Assembly (NCBI GenBank): GCA_963700735.1
Contig: CAVOYR010000002.1
Location: forward strand, 147,006-211,005
Direction of reading: 5' to 3'
Length of the DNA stretch: 64,000 bases
From: Anderseniella sp963700735
GTDB lineage: Bacteria > Pseudomonadota > Alphaproteobacteria > Rhizobiales > Aestuariivirgaceae
Below, piece by piece: positions 34,409 to 43,762 of this stretch. The notes under the pieces were generated by a model. The model saw only the letters and a program-made list of their open reading frames with translations. It did no database searches and had not been told where the DNA came from. The stretch's first letter is position 1; the number at the start of each line of letters is the position of its first letter. The position numbers were made by a program, and so were the translations under genes.

Positions 34409-35686
34409 ATGACCACACCCGCCCGTGACGCCGTTTCGCTGTGGGCGATGTCCGCGCCCGAGACCAGCAACTACTCGCCCCTCAACGGCGACGCTGAAAC
34501 CGAGGTCGCCATCGTCGGAGGCGGCTACACCGGATGCTCGACTGCGCTGCACCTGGCAGGCCACGGCATTTCAAGTATCATTCTGGAGGCGGAGGACGTC
34601 GGGTTCGGCGGGTCGGGCCGCAATGCCGGCCTTCTCAATGCAGGTTTGTGGCTGCCACCGGACCAGGTGCTGGACGTACTGGGCAAGCAGGCAGGTGAAC
34701 GCCTCGTCGAGATGCTGGGCGCAGGTCCGCAGTACGTGCTGTCGCTGATCGAGAAATACCAGATCCGCTGCGAGGCCACCCGCAACGGCACCATTCATGC
34801 CGCGCATGCGCCCTCCGGCATGGCGGACCTGACCAACCGCTACAACCAGTGGAACAAGCTGGGTGCGCCCGTCGAGTTGCTGGACCGCCAGCAGGCGCAG
34901 GACAAGATCGGCTCGTCCGCCTTCCATGGCGGCCTGCTGGACCGCCGCGCCGGTACCATCAACCCGATGGGCTATGCCCGCGGACTGGCACGGGCCGCCG
35001 TCAGCGCCGGTGCGAAACTGCACACCGGCACCCGCGTGACCAAACTTCAGCGCGAGGGCGGCAAGTGGCGGCTCACCACCCCCACCGGCACGGTCACCGC
35101 CAATTACGTGGTGCTTGGAACCAACGCCTATACCGATGAACTTTGGCCGGGGCTCAACAAGGCTTTCACGCCAATCCACTACTTCCAGTTTGCCTCCGAA
35201 CCGCTCACCGGCGAGGACGACCGCATCCTGAGGGAACGGCAGGGCCTGTGGGACACCGGCACGGTGATGTTTTCCGCCCGCCGCGATGCGCATGGCCGGC
35301 TGATCGTCGGTTCCATGGGCAAACTGATCGGCGGCGAGACCGGCCTGTCGCGCCACTGGGCCGGCAAGGCGGTGAAACACTACTTCCCGGAACTCGGCCC
35401 GGTGAAATGGGAAAAGGCATGGCATGGCCGCATCGCCTTCACCAAGGACCACGTGCCGCGGGTCCACAAGCTGGCAGAGAACCTTTACACAGCCATCGCC
35501 TACAACGGCCGGGGCATTTCACCTGGCACCGTGTTCGGCGCATCGATTGCCAATGCCATCGCCGGCCAGGACGACAGCAAGTTGGCAATGCCGCCGAGCG
35601 AGCTTTCTCCAGAGGCCTTCCGCGCGCTGAGGGCTGCCGGCTACGAGCTCAGCTTCAAGGCGTGGCGGTTGCTCAAGAGCATCTGA
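34409..35686 (+). CDS. FAD-dependent amine oxidase/dehydrogenase (DAO family)
   Basis: A 425-residue D-amino-acid-oxidase-family flavoprotein. The FAD-binding GxGxxG is VAIVGGGYTGCSTALHLA near 31-48, followed by the acidic end of strand 2 (ILEAEDVGFGGSGRNAG; G-S-G-R-N-x-G is typical of the gamma-glutamylputrescine oxidase and sarcosine/glycine oxidase group). The C-terminus has YTAIAYNGRGISPGTVFG, the second flavin contact. Such enzymes oxidise secondary or primary amines, or demethylate N-methyl amino acids. The location opposite an MttB-like/importer block fits amine catabolism. Start at 34409 has GGAG about 13 bases upstream. Confidence 0.88.
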   Translation: MTTPARDAVSLWAMSAPETSNYSPLNGDAETEVAIVGGGYTGCSTALHLAGHGISSIILEAEDVGFGGSGRNAGLLNAGLWLPPDQVLDVLGKQAGERLVEMLGAGPQYVLSLIEKYQIRCEATRNGTIHAAHAPSGMADLTNRYNQWNKLGAPVELLDRQQAQDKIGSSAFHGGLLDRRAGTINPMGYARGLARAAVSAGAKLHTGTRVTKLQREGGKWRLTTPTGTVTANYVVLGTNAYTDELWPGLNKAFTPIHYFQFASEPLTGEDDRILRERQGLWDTGTVMFSARRDAHGRLIVGSMGKLIGGETGLSRHWAGKAVKHYFPELGPVKWEKAWHGRIAFTKDHVPRVHKLAENLYTAIAYNGRGISPGTVFGASIANAIAGQDDSKLAMPPSELSPEAFRALRAAGYELSFKAWRLLKSI

Positions 35687-35757
35687 CGCACTCACAGGAA
35701 ACGCCGCCACCCCGCAAAGGAGCAGCGGCGAATTGAATGCGGCTAGAACGATTTGGG

Positions 35758-36318
35758 TCAGGCCACCTTGCGTTCGTGACGGCCTTCCTCGATTTCCTCG
35801 ATGATCTTCGACACGAAGGCCTCAAGGTCGTCCGGCTTGCGGCTTGTCACGATGCCATTGCTGACGACGACCTTTTCATCCTTCCAGTTGGCACCGGCAT
35901 TGATCATGTCGGTCTTGATGGAGTGGTAGGAGGTCATGTCCCTGCCCTTTACCACGCCTGCCTCGATCAGCAGCCACGGCGCATGGCAGATGGCAGCGAC
36001 GGTCTTGCCGTCCTTGACGAACTGCCGGATGCGGCTGATCACGTCGTCTTCCACCCGCAGCAGGTCCGGATTGATCTGCCCGCCGGGCAGCACCAGCGCG
36101 TCGTAGTCACCGGTCTTCACGTCCTTGATGGCGAGGTCGGCCTTGATCGTTCCGCCCCAGTCCTTCTGGTCCCAGCCCTTGATCTTTTCACCATCGAGGG
36201 TGGCGACGTGCACGGTGGCACCGGCGTCCTTCAGCTTGTGAAGCGGCACTTCAAGTTCCGACTGTTCAAAACCATTGGTGGCCATGATCAGGATCTTTGC
36301 GTCGCGAATGCTTGTCAT
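35758..36318 (-). CDS. DJ-1/PfpI family protein (type 1 glutamine amidotransferase-like)
   Basis: A 186-residue DJ-1/PfpI protein. The nucleophile elbow is AAICHAPW with the reactive cysteine followed by His, and the acidic partner is in TNGFEQSELEVP (E near residue 18). GDYDALVLPGGQINPD is the typical strand-loop. Members act as stress-linked deglycase/protease-like enzymes or small-molecule hydratases; the reaction here is unknown. The ATG at 36318 is chosen because GAGGAG lies nine bases upstream. It is convergent with the FAD oxidase and divergent from the LuxR-type regulator. Confidence 0.9.
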   Translation of the reverse strand: MTSIRDAKILIMATNGFEQSELEVPLHKLKDAGATVHVATLDGEKIKGWDQKDWGGTIKADLAIKDVKTGDYDALVLPGGQINPDLLRVEDDVISRIRQFVKDGKTVAAICHAPWLLIEAGVVKGRDMTSYHSIKTDMINAGANWKDEKVVVSNGIVTSRKPDDLEAFVSKIIEEIEEGRHERKVA

Positions 36319-36513
36319 ATCGTTGAACTCCTCTCTCGTTGGAATGGCAATGCCACCCCGGCCCGAAAGCCCGGGGGGTTTCATTGTGCGTCGCAGTACC
36401 AACGGCTGAACCGGCGAGGACGTTCCGGCCAGATTGCGATTTGGCGCAAGTGATGGCCGCCATGTTGCGGCGCGAAACAGGCTATTGCACTGCAACATTT
36501 GCATATGACAATG

Positions 36514-36551
36514 TTTACAAGAATGAGTTTTGTAAATTCCTGCATTTACAA
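36514..36551. promoter_or_regulatory. Triple TTTACAA box, candidate operator
   Basis: Three copies of the heptamer TTTACAA in 38 bases: direct at 36514-36520, inverted (TTGTAAA) at 36530-36536, direct at 36545-36551. Centres are 16 and 15 bases apart, so they lie about one and a half helical turns from each other. The surrounding 80 bases are strongly AT-rich in a GC-rich chromosome and lie between the PfpI-like gene and the LuxR-type regulator. Confidence 0.5.
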
Positions 36552-36668
36552 ATCCCCCTCATAGAACTGGCGCGCCCTCACGCATGCTGAAATATTGAGC
36601 ATCGCGGAAGTGTGTGCGGCTTTCGCCACGGGACGGTCACACCTGATGAACGAAGGGATGTTGAGCAG

Positions 36669-37346
36669 ATGAGGCTGGTACTGGACGAGATGACGCCGCT
36701 TACCCGCAGGCTGGCCCCGGCTCCCCGCGAGGCGGCAGACAAGATGCAGGTCACGGTGATCGGCGGCACGGCATGGTTCGTTGCCACGCTGGAACAGGTG
36801 CTCGCAGACAGTGGCTGCTTCACGCTGGCTGCCGCCACCGAGTGTGCGATGGATGGCCTGAAGCAGATGACCAGCCGCAACAGCGCCATCGTGCTGATCA
36901 GCGCCCGGGTGTTCGATGAGGCCACCGGCCAGGTGATCCGGCGCATCCGCCAGACGCGTCCGTCAAGCCGCGTCGTGCTGCACCTGCAACAACAGCGCCC
37001 CGCCCAGATGCGCGATGCCATGCAATCCGGCGCATGGGGGCTTTGCCTGCATGACGATCCGCCGGAGGTGCTGATGGGCGTCCTGAAGAGCGTGGCTGCC
37101 GGCCGGCTCAGCTTTCCCTACATCGACCTGTCCGAACTGGACAACGACCCGTTCGAGCAACTGTCGGGCCGCGAATTCGAGGTGCTGCAGGCGCTGGCGC
37201 GCGGCTGGAGCAACATGCAGATATCCAGCCGACTCGGCATTTCCGAGAACACTGTCAAGTATCACCTCAAGCTGATCTACGAGAAGCTGGGCGTGCCGAA
37301 CCGCGCCACGGCGGTGGCCCGCTACATGGCGCGCCACCCGGTCTGA
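36669..37346 (+). CDS. LuxR/NarL-type regulator with degenerate receiver domain
   Basis: A 225-residue regulator. The C-terminal LuxR helix-turn-helix is clear: LSGREFEVLQALARGWSNMQISSRLGISENTVKYHLKLIYEKLGVPNRATAVA (about 170-222). The N-terminal half (QVTVIGGTAWFVATLEQVLADSG, then SAIVLISARVF) has the receiver fold pattern but lacks the acidic pocket and the phospho-acceptor Asp, so it is a pseudo-receiver that is probably not controlled by a histidine kinase. The ATG at 36669 has AAGGGA ten bases upstream; a GTG at 36612 is the alternative. It sits just upstream of the ppc stop (convergent), and no kinase gene is nearby. Confidence 0.85.
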   Translation: MRLVLDEMTPLTRRLAPAPREAADKMQVTVIGGTAWFVATLEQVLADSGCFTLAAATECAMDGLKQMTSRNSAIVLISARVFDEATGQVIRRIRQTRPSSRVVLHLQQQRPAQMRDAMQSGAWGLCLHDDPPEVLMGVLKSVAAGRLSFPYIDLSELDNDPFEQLSGREFEVLQALARGWSNMQISSRLGISENTVKYHLKLIYEKLGVPNRATAVARYMARHPV

Positions 37347-37352
37347 CGCCGT

Positions 37353-40083
37353 TCAGCCGGTCCAGCCCAAACCGGTGGCAATGCAGTTCATCGACAGCAG
37401 CAGCGGCACCCGCACCTGGTTGCGCTCGTCCGACGTCTCACCTGCCGCGCGGTAACGCTTCAGCAGGTCGACCTGCCAGCGGTTGCACACCTCGATATTC
37501 GCATGGGCATCGCGCAACCGCCGCCGGAACACCGGGAACCGGAACGCAATCTCGTCGCCCCCGACAAGCTCGAGGATCGCCTCGCAGCAGCGCGCGTGTT
37601 CCGCCTTGACGAGGCCGAATATCTCGTCGCGGATGGCGGCATCCGGCACCAGCCCGGCGTAGAGCGCGGCAATTTCCATGTCGGCCTGTGCCAACGCCTT
37701 CTCTGCCTCGTCGATAACCAGCTTGAAGGTGCGCGAGGTGGCAAACAGCGTCTTGATCTCGTCGCGGCCGCCCGGCTTTGCCATGGCCTGCGACAGCGCC
37801 GTGCCAAGCCCGTACCAGCCGGTGATCATGTGCCGGTTCTGGCTCCAGGCAAACACCCAGGGAATGGCGCGCAGGTCATCGAGGCTGCCGGCCCCGAACC
37901 GGCGCGCGGGCCGCGAGCCGATCTTCAGCAGGGTAAGCTCCTCGACCGGGCTGGCCGACTGGAAATACTCGAGGAAACCGGGCCGCTCCAGCAGGTCGCG
38001 GTAGGTTTCAAAAGCCGTCCGCGACAGGGCGTCGATGCTGTCGGCATGCAGTGTGGTGCTGCGCGAGGTGGTTCCCTTCGGCCACAGGGAATGGCTCAGC
38101 ACAGATGCGCCGAGCAACTCAAGATGTGTGCGGGCAGTGCCCCGGTTGGAATACTTGCCGGACACCACTTCGCCCTGCTCGGTGACGCGCAGCCGGCCGT
38201 CCACGGTGCCTGCGGGCTGGGCGGCAATGGCGCGGCCCGTCGGTGCCCCGCCCCGGCTGACCGAGCCGCCGCGGCCGTGGAAGAACCGCACCTTCACGCC
38301 ATGGGTCCTGCAGGTATCGACGATGGCCGTCTGTGCCTTCGCCAGTTCCCACACCGACGTCATGTAGCCGCCATCCTTGTTGCTGTCCGAATAGCCCAGC
38401 ATCACCTCGATTTCGCCATTGCGCACCAGCGCCACGGCGGCCTCTGAAACTTCGAGCAGTTCGTTGAGGATGGCCGGCGCCTGCTCGAGGTCCTCGATGG
38501 TTTCAAACAGCGGCACCACGCGCGGGAACGAGGCCGGCAACGTGCGTCCGCCCCCGGCAAGCCGCGCCAGCCAGCACACCGCGAGGATGTCATCGACCGA
38601 ACTGGTCATCGACAGGATGAAGGCGCTGATCGCTTCGGGGTCGGTGCGGTGATCACACAGCAGCCTGAACAGGGCGATGGTTTCGTTGCATTCGGCTGAC
38701 AGCTCGGCCTGGTCAGCCATGTCCATAAGCCCGCTCGGGTCTGCCAGCAGGTGCTGGCGCATGGCCCTGGCAGTGGGTTCAGCCGTGGCGCGGCCCGACT
38801 TTTCCAGCAGCGTTGCGACGGTGCGGTTGATCACGGCAGAGTTTTGCCGCACGTCCAGGGAGGCAGTACGGAAACCGAAGGTCTCCACCTGGCAGCGCAC
38901 CGGCGAAATCTCGGCGCGCGCAACCTCGCCGGCACCGGCGGCATTGAGGCCGTCTTCGAGCGCTTTCAGGTCGTCGATCATCTCGCGGGGCGACCGGTAC
39001 GGCAGCGCACCGGAAGAGGTATCGCCCATGCAGGCCCTGAGCCGCAATTGCATGGCCACGCAGAACTGCCGGAACAGTTCGCGATCATTGCGCTTCTGGA
39101 TGGCGTCGGACTGGCCCGACATGGCAAGCAGCGCCGCCAGCCGGTGACGGAACTCGTCCGGTGCGGGGCTGATGCGGTCGGAAATGCTCAACAGGCACAA
39201 CAGGCGGTCAAGCTGGCCGAGGTGATGCTTCAGGGCATTGTCGCGCAGCCGCATCAGGGTGCGGTAGGTAACGGCGGTGGTCACGTTCGGGTTGCCATCC
39301 CGGTCGCCGCCAATCCACGACGCGAAGCGCAGGAATGAAGGTGCCTCAATGGCATCTTCCGGGTAGTGCCGGACCAGGGCATCTTCAAGGTCCCGCCATG
39401 ATTCCACGGCACCGGAGAACAGTGTCTCGTTGAAGAAGTGCAGGCCCCAGGTCACTTCCTCGTCCAGCGTGGGCCGGTGCAGGCGAAGCTCGCCCGTCAG
39501 CCACAGCAATTCGATCTGGTTCCTGATCCTGAGGATCAGCTGCTCGCGCTCGCGCGGTGTCCAGCGGTTCGACTCCAGCTCGACGAGCGTCCGGTAGATC
39601 CGCCGGTAGGCTTCCAGCACGGTCGTCCGCCGGGCCTCGGTCGGATGCGCCGTGATGGTGGGCGTCACCTCGATACGGGCCAGCACGCGGCGCAGGTCAT
39701 CGGCCCCGACGCCATTGCGTGCCGCCTTTGCCAGTGCGGCATGAAACGACCCGATCACCGCATCCGGCCCGGAACTCGAACTCGATGCTGCGCAACTGCT
39801 GCGTTTGGGAGATTTCTTCAGCGATGGTCTGCAACTGGAAGCGAAGGCCGATGGCCTGCAATGCCTTGATGACAAGGCCCGTCTGCGCCACGTCGAACTT
39901 GCCGGCACCGGCAGTCTTGCCGCCACCTGTGGTAATGCCGGCAAGCGCCGGTTCATGCGAGCGAACCACCGAATCCAGCAGGCTGATCAGCAGTCCCTCG
40001 ACGTGTTCGCGATAGTCTTGCGAAACCGCGCCGCCCGTACCGCCCGGGGGGCGGCGGATTTCCAGTGGTGCAACTGCGGTCAT
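37353..40083 (-). pseudogene. ppc: Phosphoenolpyruvate carboxylase, frameshift near 39775
   Basis: About 909 residues if repaired, the normal PEPC size. From the ATG at 40083 the frame reads ...SQDYREHVEGLLISLLDSVVR ... ISQTQQLRSIEFEF, then at about 39775 the sequence continues in the next frame as GPDAVIGSFHAALAKAARNG. All catalytic motifs lie downstream: TAHPTEARR (active-site His), GGDRDGNPNVT, GYSDSNKDGG, FHGRGGSVSRGG, and the C-terminal glycine. One extra base in TTCCGGG accounts for the break. PEPC fixes bicarbonate onto PEP to give oxaloacetate; here it is the last gene of a serine-cycle operon after mtkB, 27 bp away. Without correction the enzyme would lose its N-terminal 100 residues. 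Confidence 0.9.
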
Positions 40084-40110
40084 GCCGGTCGATACTCCCT
40101 TGTGCAGGCT

Positions 40111-41010
40111 TCAGGCTGCCAGCTTGCGGTCACGCAGGACGGCGGCAACGGTCTCGCCCATGCTGGACGGGTTTGGTGCCACGGTCACCCCTGCTTCTTC
40201 CAGGATGACCACCTTTTCCTGGGCACTTTCACCAAAAGCCGAAATGATCGCCCCGGCGTGCCCCATCTTGCGGCCCTTGGGAGCCGACAGCCCGGCCACG
40301 AAGGCAATCACCGGCTTCTTCATGTGATCACGCGCATAGGCGGCAGCGTCTGCCTCCTGCGGTCCGCCGATCTCGCCAATCATCAGCACGGCGTCGGTAT
40401 CCGGGTCCTGCTCGAACAGGCCGAGCAGATCGCGGAAGCTGGACCCGTTGATCGGATCACCGCCAATGCCGATGGACGTCGACACACCAATGCCCAGCGC
40501 CTTCATCTGGCTGGCAGCTTCATAGCCCAGTGTACCAGACCGCCCGATGATGCCAACCCGTCCGGGCAGGTAGATATGCGCGGGCATGATGCCCATCATT
40601 GCCTTGCCGGGCGAGATGGTGCCGGCACAGTTGGGACCGGTCAGGATCATGCGGTTGTCTTCGCGGTAGCGGCGCATGAACCGCTTCACCCGGATCATGT
40701 CCTGTGCGGGGATGCCATCAGTAATGCACACGCAGTATTTGATGCCTGCGTCAGCCGCTTCCATGATGGCGTCGGCGGCAAACGGCGGCGGCACGAACAC
40801 GATGGACGCGGTCGCGCCAGTTTCCTGGACAGCGCCCTTCATGGTGTTGAACATGGGCACACCGAGCGAAGTTTGACCACCCTTGCCGGGGGTAACACCA
40901 CCGACCACGTTGGTGCCGTTCTTAATCATGTCTTCGGCATGGAACTGTCCGATGCGGCCGGACATGCCCTGCACGATCACCTTGGTCGTTTCGTCAATCA
41001 GAATGCTCAT
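40111..41010 (-). CDS. mtkB: Malate-CoA ligase (malate thiokinase) alpha subunit
   Basis: A 299-residue SucD-type subunit. The CoA-binding Rossmann part has VIVQGMSGRIGQFHAEDMIKNGTNVVGGVTPGKGG (G-x-T-P-x-K-G-G), then GPNCAGTISPGKAMMGIMP, and the phosphohistidine is in KMGHAGAIISAFGESAQEK. The succinyl-CoA synthetase and malate thiokinase alpha subunits are close; mtkB is chosen because of mclA and ppc beside it. It makes malyl-CoA from malate, CoA and ATP together with MtkA. The ATG at 41010 has AAGGGA nine bases upstream. Confidence 0.88.
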   Translation of the reverse strand: MSILIDETTKVIVQGMSGRIGQFHAEDMIKNGTNVVGGVTPGKGGQTSLGVPMFNTMKGAVQETGATASIVFVPPPFAADAIMEAADAGIKYCVCITDGIPAQDMIRVKRFMRRYREDNRMILTGPNCAGTISPGKAMMGIMPAHIYLPGRVGIIGRSGTLGYEAASQMKALGIGVSTSIGIGGDPINGSSFRDLLGLFEQDPDTDAVLMIGEIGGPQEADAAAYARDHMKKPVIAFVAGLSAPKGRKMGHAGAIISAFGESAQEKVVILEEAGVTVAPNPSSMGETVAAVLRDRKLAA

Positions 41011-41038
41011 GGGGTCAAATCCCTTCCCTTGAAACGCC

Positions 41039-42214
41039 TCAGGCGGCCTTCTTGCCGGCCACGGATGCAACGGCCTTCTCGGCCGCCTCGGCCAGCGTGT
41101 CGGCGGTCGCAATGGGCAAGCCGGACTTGGCGATGATCTCGCGGCCCTGCTCGACGTTTGTGCCGGACAGGCGCACGATCACCGGTATCTTGATCTCGGC
41201 CTTCTCGAACGCCTGCACGACGCCCTCGGCAATCCAGTCGCAGCGGTTGATGCCGGCAAAAATGTTGACGAGGATCGCGTCCACCTTGCGGTCTGCCAGC
41301 ACGGCCCGGAATGCGGTCAGCACCCGCTCCGGGCTCGCCCCTCCGCCGATGTCGAGGAAGTTGGCCGGCGCACCACCCTTGAGGCGGATCATGTCCATCG
41401 TGGCCATGGCAAGGCCTGCCCCGTTGATCATGCAACCGATGTTGCCTTCAAGCGAGATGTAGGAGAGGCCACGGTCGGCGGCGCGCGCCTCGACCGGGTC
41501 TTCCTGGCTCATGTCACGCAGTTCGGACACGTCCTGGTGGCGGAACAGCGCGTTGTCGTCGAACGACATCTTGGCGTCCAGCGCCATCAGTTCGCCCTTG
41601 CCGGTGACGATCAGCGGGTTGATCTCGACCATGGTCGCATCAAGATCACGGAACGCGCGGTAACAGGCGCGGAATATCTTGGCGGCCTGCGCCACCTGCC
41701 CCGATTGCAGACCCAGCCCGAACGCCAGTTCGCGTGCCTGGTATTCAAGAAACCCGGTTGCCGGATCAATGGTCATCCGCAGGATGGCGTCAGGATGATC
41801 CTCTGACAGCTCCTCGATTTCCATGCCGCCCTGGGCGGACGCCACCACCATGATGCGTTCAGAAGCCCGGTCCAGCACCAGCCCGAGGTACAGCTCCTGC
41901 CGGATGTCGGCTGCCTCCTCGACGTAGACACGGCCAACCATCTTGCCGTTGTCGCCGGTCTGCCGCGTGATCAGCCGCCGGCCAAACAGCCCGGCCGAAA
42001 AGTCGCGCACCTCGGAATCGCTGGAACACACCTTGACCCCGCCAGCCTCGCCCCGGCCGCCGGAATGGATCTGCGCCTTGACCACCCACTTTTCGCCGCC
42101 CAGTTCATGGGTGCGATAGGCAGCCTGTTCCGGGCTGTAGGCCAGCCCGCCACGGGGCACCGGCACGCCGAAGCGGCTGAGGATTTCCTTGGCCTGATAC
42201 TCGTGAATATCCAT
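41039..42214 (-). CDS. mtkA: Malate-CoA ligase (malate thiokinase) beta subunit
   Basis: A 391-residue SucC-type ATP-grasp subunit. It opens with MDIHEYQAKEILSRFGVPVPRG, has KAQIHSGGRGEAGGVKV (ATP-grasp lysine region), EINPLIVTGKGELMALDAKMSFDDNALFR, and the C-terminal GGASPERVLTAFR ... VRLSGTNVEQGREI. Length and sequence are also compatible with succinyl-CoA synthetase beta, but the operon with mclA and ppc favours malate thiokinase. An AAGGAGAT ribosome site lies eight bases before the ATG. MtkA and MtkB would supply malyl-CoA for cleavage by MclA to glyoxylate and acetyl-CoA. Confidence 0.88.
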   Translation of the reverse strand: MDIHEYQAKEILSRFGVPVPRGGLAYSPEQAAYRTHELGGEKWVVKAQIHSGGRGEAGGVKVCSSDSEVRDFSAGLFGRRLITRQTGDNGKMVGRVYVEEAADIRQELYLGLVLDRASERIMVVASAQGGMEIEELSEDHPDAILRMTIDPATGFLEYQARELAFGLGLQSGQVAQAAKIFRACYRAFRDLDATMVEINPLIVTGKGELMALDAKMSFDDNALFRHQDVSELRDMSQEDPVEARAADRGLSYISLEGNIGCMINGAGLAMATMDMIRLKGGAPANFLDIGGGASPERVLTAFRAVLADRKVDAILVNIFAGINRCDWIAEGVVQAFEKAEIKIPVIVRLSGTNVEQGREIIAKSGLPIATADTLAEAAEKAVASVAGKKAA

Positions 42215-42233
42215 CTGTCCCGATCTCCTTCGT

Positions 42234-43181
42234 TCAGGCCGCGCTGCGCTGGGCGATGGCGTCCGCGACAACAATCACGTTCGCAGCCATGCGCTCGGAC
42301 GCTGCATCAATCATCTTGCCATCAAGCGAAGCAGCGCCCTTGCCCTGGGCTTCGGCCTCACGCAGGGCCGCAACGATGTTGCGCGCCTTGGTCACTTCCG
42401 CCTCAGTTGGTGAGAACACCTCGTTGGCCAGCGCGATCTGCGACGGGTGGATGGCCCACTTGCCCTCGATGCCAAGCGCGGCTGCACGGCGCGCGCCGTC
42501 CTTGTAGCCTTCGGGGTCGGAGAAATCGCCGAACGGCCCGTCGATCGCGCGCAGCCCGTAGGCGCGGCAGGCAATGGTCATGCGGCACAGCGCGGCATGC
42601 CACTGGTCACCCGGATAATCCGGGTTCAGCCCGCCGATCACCACGGTGCGGGCACGCAACGACGCGGCATAATCGGCAACGCCGAAGTGCAGCGCTTCGA
42701 GACGGCCGCCGAAGCGGGCAATGTCATCCACATTCGCCATGCCGAGCGCGGTTTCGATCAGGGCCTCGAGCTGGATGTGCGGTTCGCGCCGTGCACCCAT
42801 TTCGATCTGGTTGACCATCGCTTCCACCATGTAGAGGTCCGCCGGTACGCCGACCTTGGGCACCAGGATGGTGTCGAGCTTGTCACCGGCCTGCTCCACG
42901 ACGTCGACCACATCGCGATACATGTAGTGGGTGTCCAGCCCGTTGATGCGCACCGACATGGTCTTGCCCTTGGCTTTCCAGTCGATGTCGTTGAGCGCGG
43001 CAATGATGTTCTTGCGCGCCTTCTCCTTCTCGGGCGGTGCAACGGCGTCCTCCAGATCGAGGAAGATCACATCGGCGGCACTGTCGGCAGCCTTTTCGAT
43101 CATCGTCGGGTTCGAACCCGGCACGGCCAGCGTGGAACGTTGCAGGCGCTGGCGGCGCAGGGGGTGAAGCGTATGGCTCAT
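42234..43181 (-). CDS. mclA: Malyl-CoA lyase (CitE-like)
   Basis: A 315-residue HpcH/HpaI-CitE-type aldolase: RRQRLQRSTLAVPGSNPTMIEKAADSAADVIFLDLEDAVAPPEKEKAR contains the S-x-L-x-V-P-G and the metal-binding acidic cluster D-L-E-D; later come ALIETALGMANVDDIA (catalytic and metal Glu) and FGVADYAASLRART (Asp). It cleaves malyl-CoA to acetyl-CoA and glyoxylate in the serine cycle, or works in the ethylmalonyl-CoA pathway. The ATG at 43181 has GAGGAA about nine bases upstream. It lies between the short Sga-like gene and mtkA with 19-32 bp gaps. Confidence 0.92.
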   Translation of the reverse strand: MSHTLHPLRRQRLQRSTLAVPGSNPTMIEKAADSAADVIFLDLEDAVAPPEKEKARKNIIAALNDIDWKAKGKTMSVRINGLDTHYMYRDVVDVVEQAGDKLDTILVPKVGVPADLYMVEAMVNQIEMGARREPHIQLEALIETALGMANVDDIARFGGRLEALHFGVADYAASLRARTVVIGGLNPDYPGDQWHAALCRMTIACRAYGLRAIDGPFGDFSDPEGYKDGARRAAALGIEGKWAIHPSQIALANEVFSPTEAEVTKARNIVAALREAEAQGKGAASLDGKMIDAASERMAANVIVVADAIAQRSAA

Positions 43182-43212
43182 GAGTTCAGTTTCCTCGTCG
43201 GTTCGATAGGGA

Positions 43213-43527
43213 TCAGGCGGCGCCGCCAATGGCATCGTCGACCACCAGCACTGCGTCGTGCCAGGCCAGGTCGATCACATCGCGCGCGGCTGCAGCAGAG
43301 GCAGACCCGACGAAAACCGCGCGGATGTCGCCGAAACGGTCGGCATAGAGCGCGGCCTGCAGGCCGTCGAGATCAATGCCGCCGTCACCAGTGCCGGAGA
43401 TCCTCCGGGCGTTCAGCTCGAAAGCATCGCAAATCCCGCCGCACGAGCGGAATGCATCGGTGTCTTCGCATACCAGCACCTTGTCACCCTGTTTCAGGCC
43501 ACTTGGCGCGAACATCATCATGCCCAT
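43213..43527 (-). CDS. Short serine-glyoxylate-aminotransferase-like protein, no catalytic lysine region
   Basis: A 104-residue protein starting at an ATG (43527) with an excellent AGGAGGA site five to six bases away. From about residue 12 the sequence follows the middle of class V aminotransferases such as Sga: LKQGDKVLVCEDTDAFRS, then GDGGIDLDGLQAALYADRFGDIRAVFVGSASAAAARDVIDLAW, ending LVVDDAIGGAA where Sga has LLVDxxSSxGS. It stops before the PLP-binding lysine, and also lacks the substrate-binding N-terminus. It heads the mclA-mtkA-mtkB-ppc operon, 31 bp before mclA. It may be a remnant of the sga gene that occupies this place in serine-cycle clusters, or a retained non-catalytic domain. 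Confidence 0.65.
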   Translation of the reverse strand: MGMMMFAPSGLKQGDKVLVCEDTDAFRSCGGICDAFELNARRISGTGDGGIDLDGLQAALYADRFGDIRAVFVGSASAAAARDVIDLAWHDAVLVVDDAIGGAA

Positions 43528-43762
43528 CGGGTTTCCTCCTGCGAATTGCGCGTTCTGCGGTTGATCCCGCAGCATCTGGTCCCAACATGCCCGGTCTCCA
43601 GCTTCAGCACGTCACACCCGCGGAAACGCATTTTCCACCCCGGGGTATTCAGCCCTACCCGTTCGGGTGGCTGGCCATGAGGCAGGCGCATGACGCGATG
43701 ACACCAGCGCAATTCGCCACATCATGTCGCCCTGCAGGCGCTGATCTGCTAATCATCACTGC

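Noticed and set aside
36350..36380. GC hairpin upstream of the PfpI-like gene
   Set aside because: The arms are uneven and lie in a leader, without T-run; not supportable as a terminator or riboswitch.
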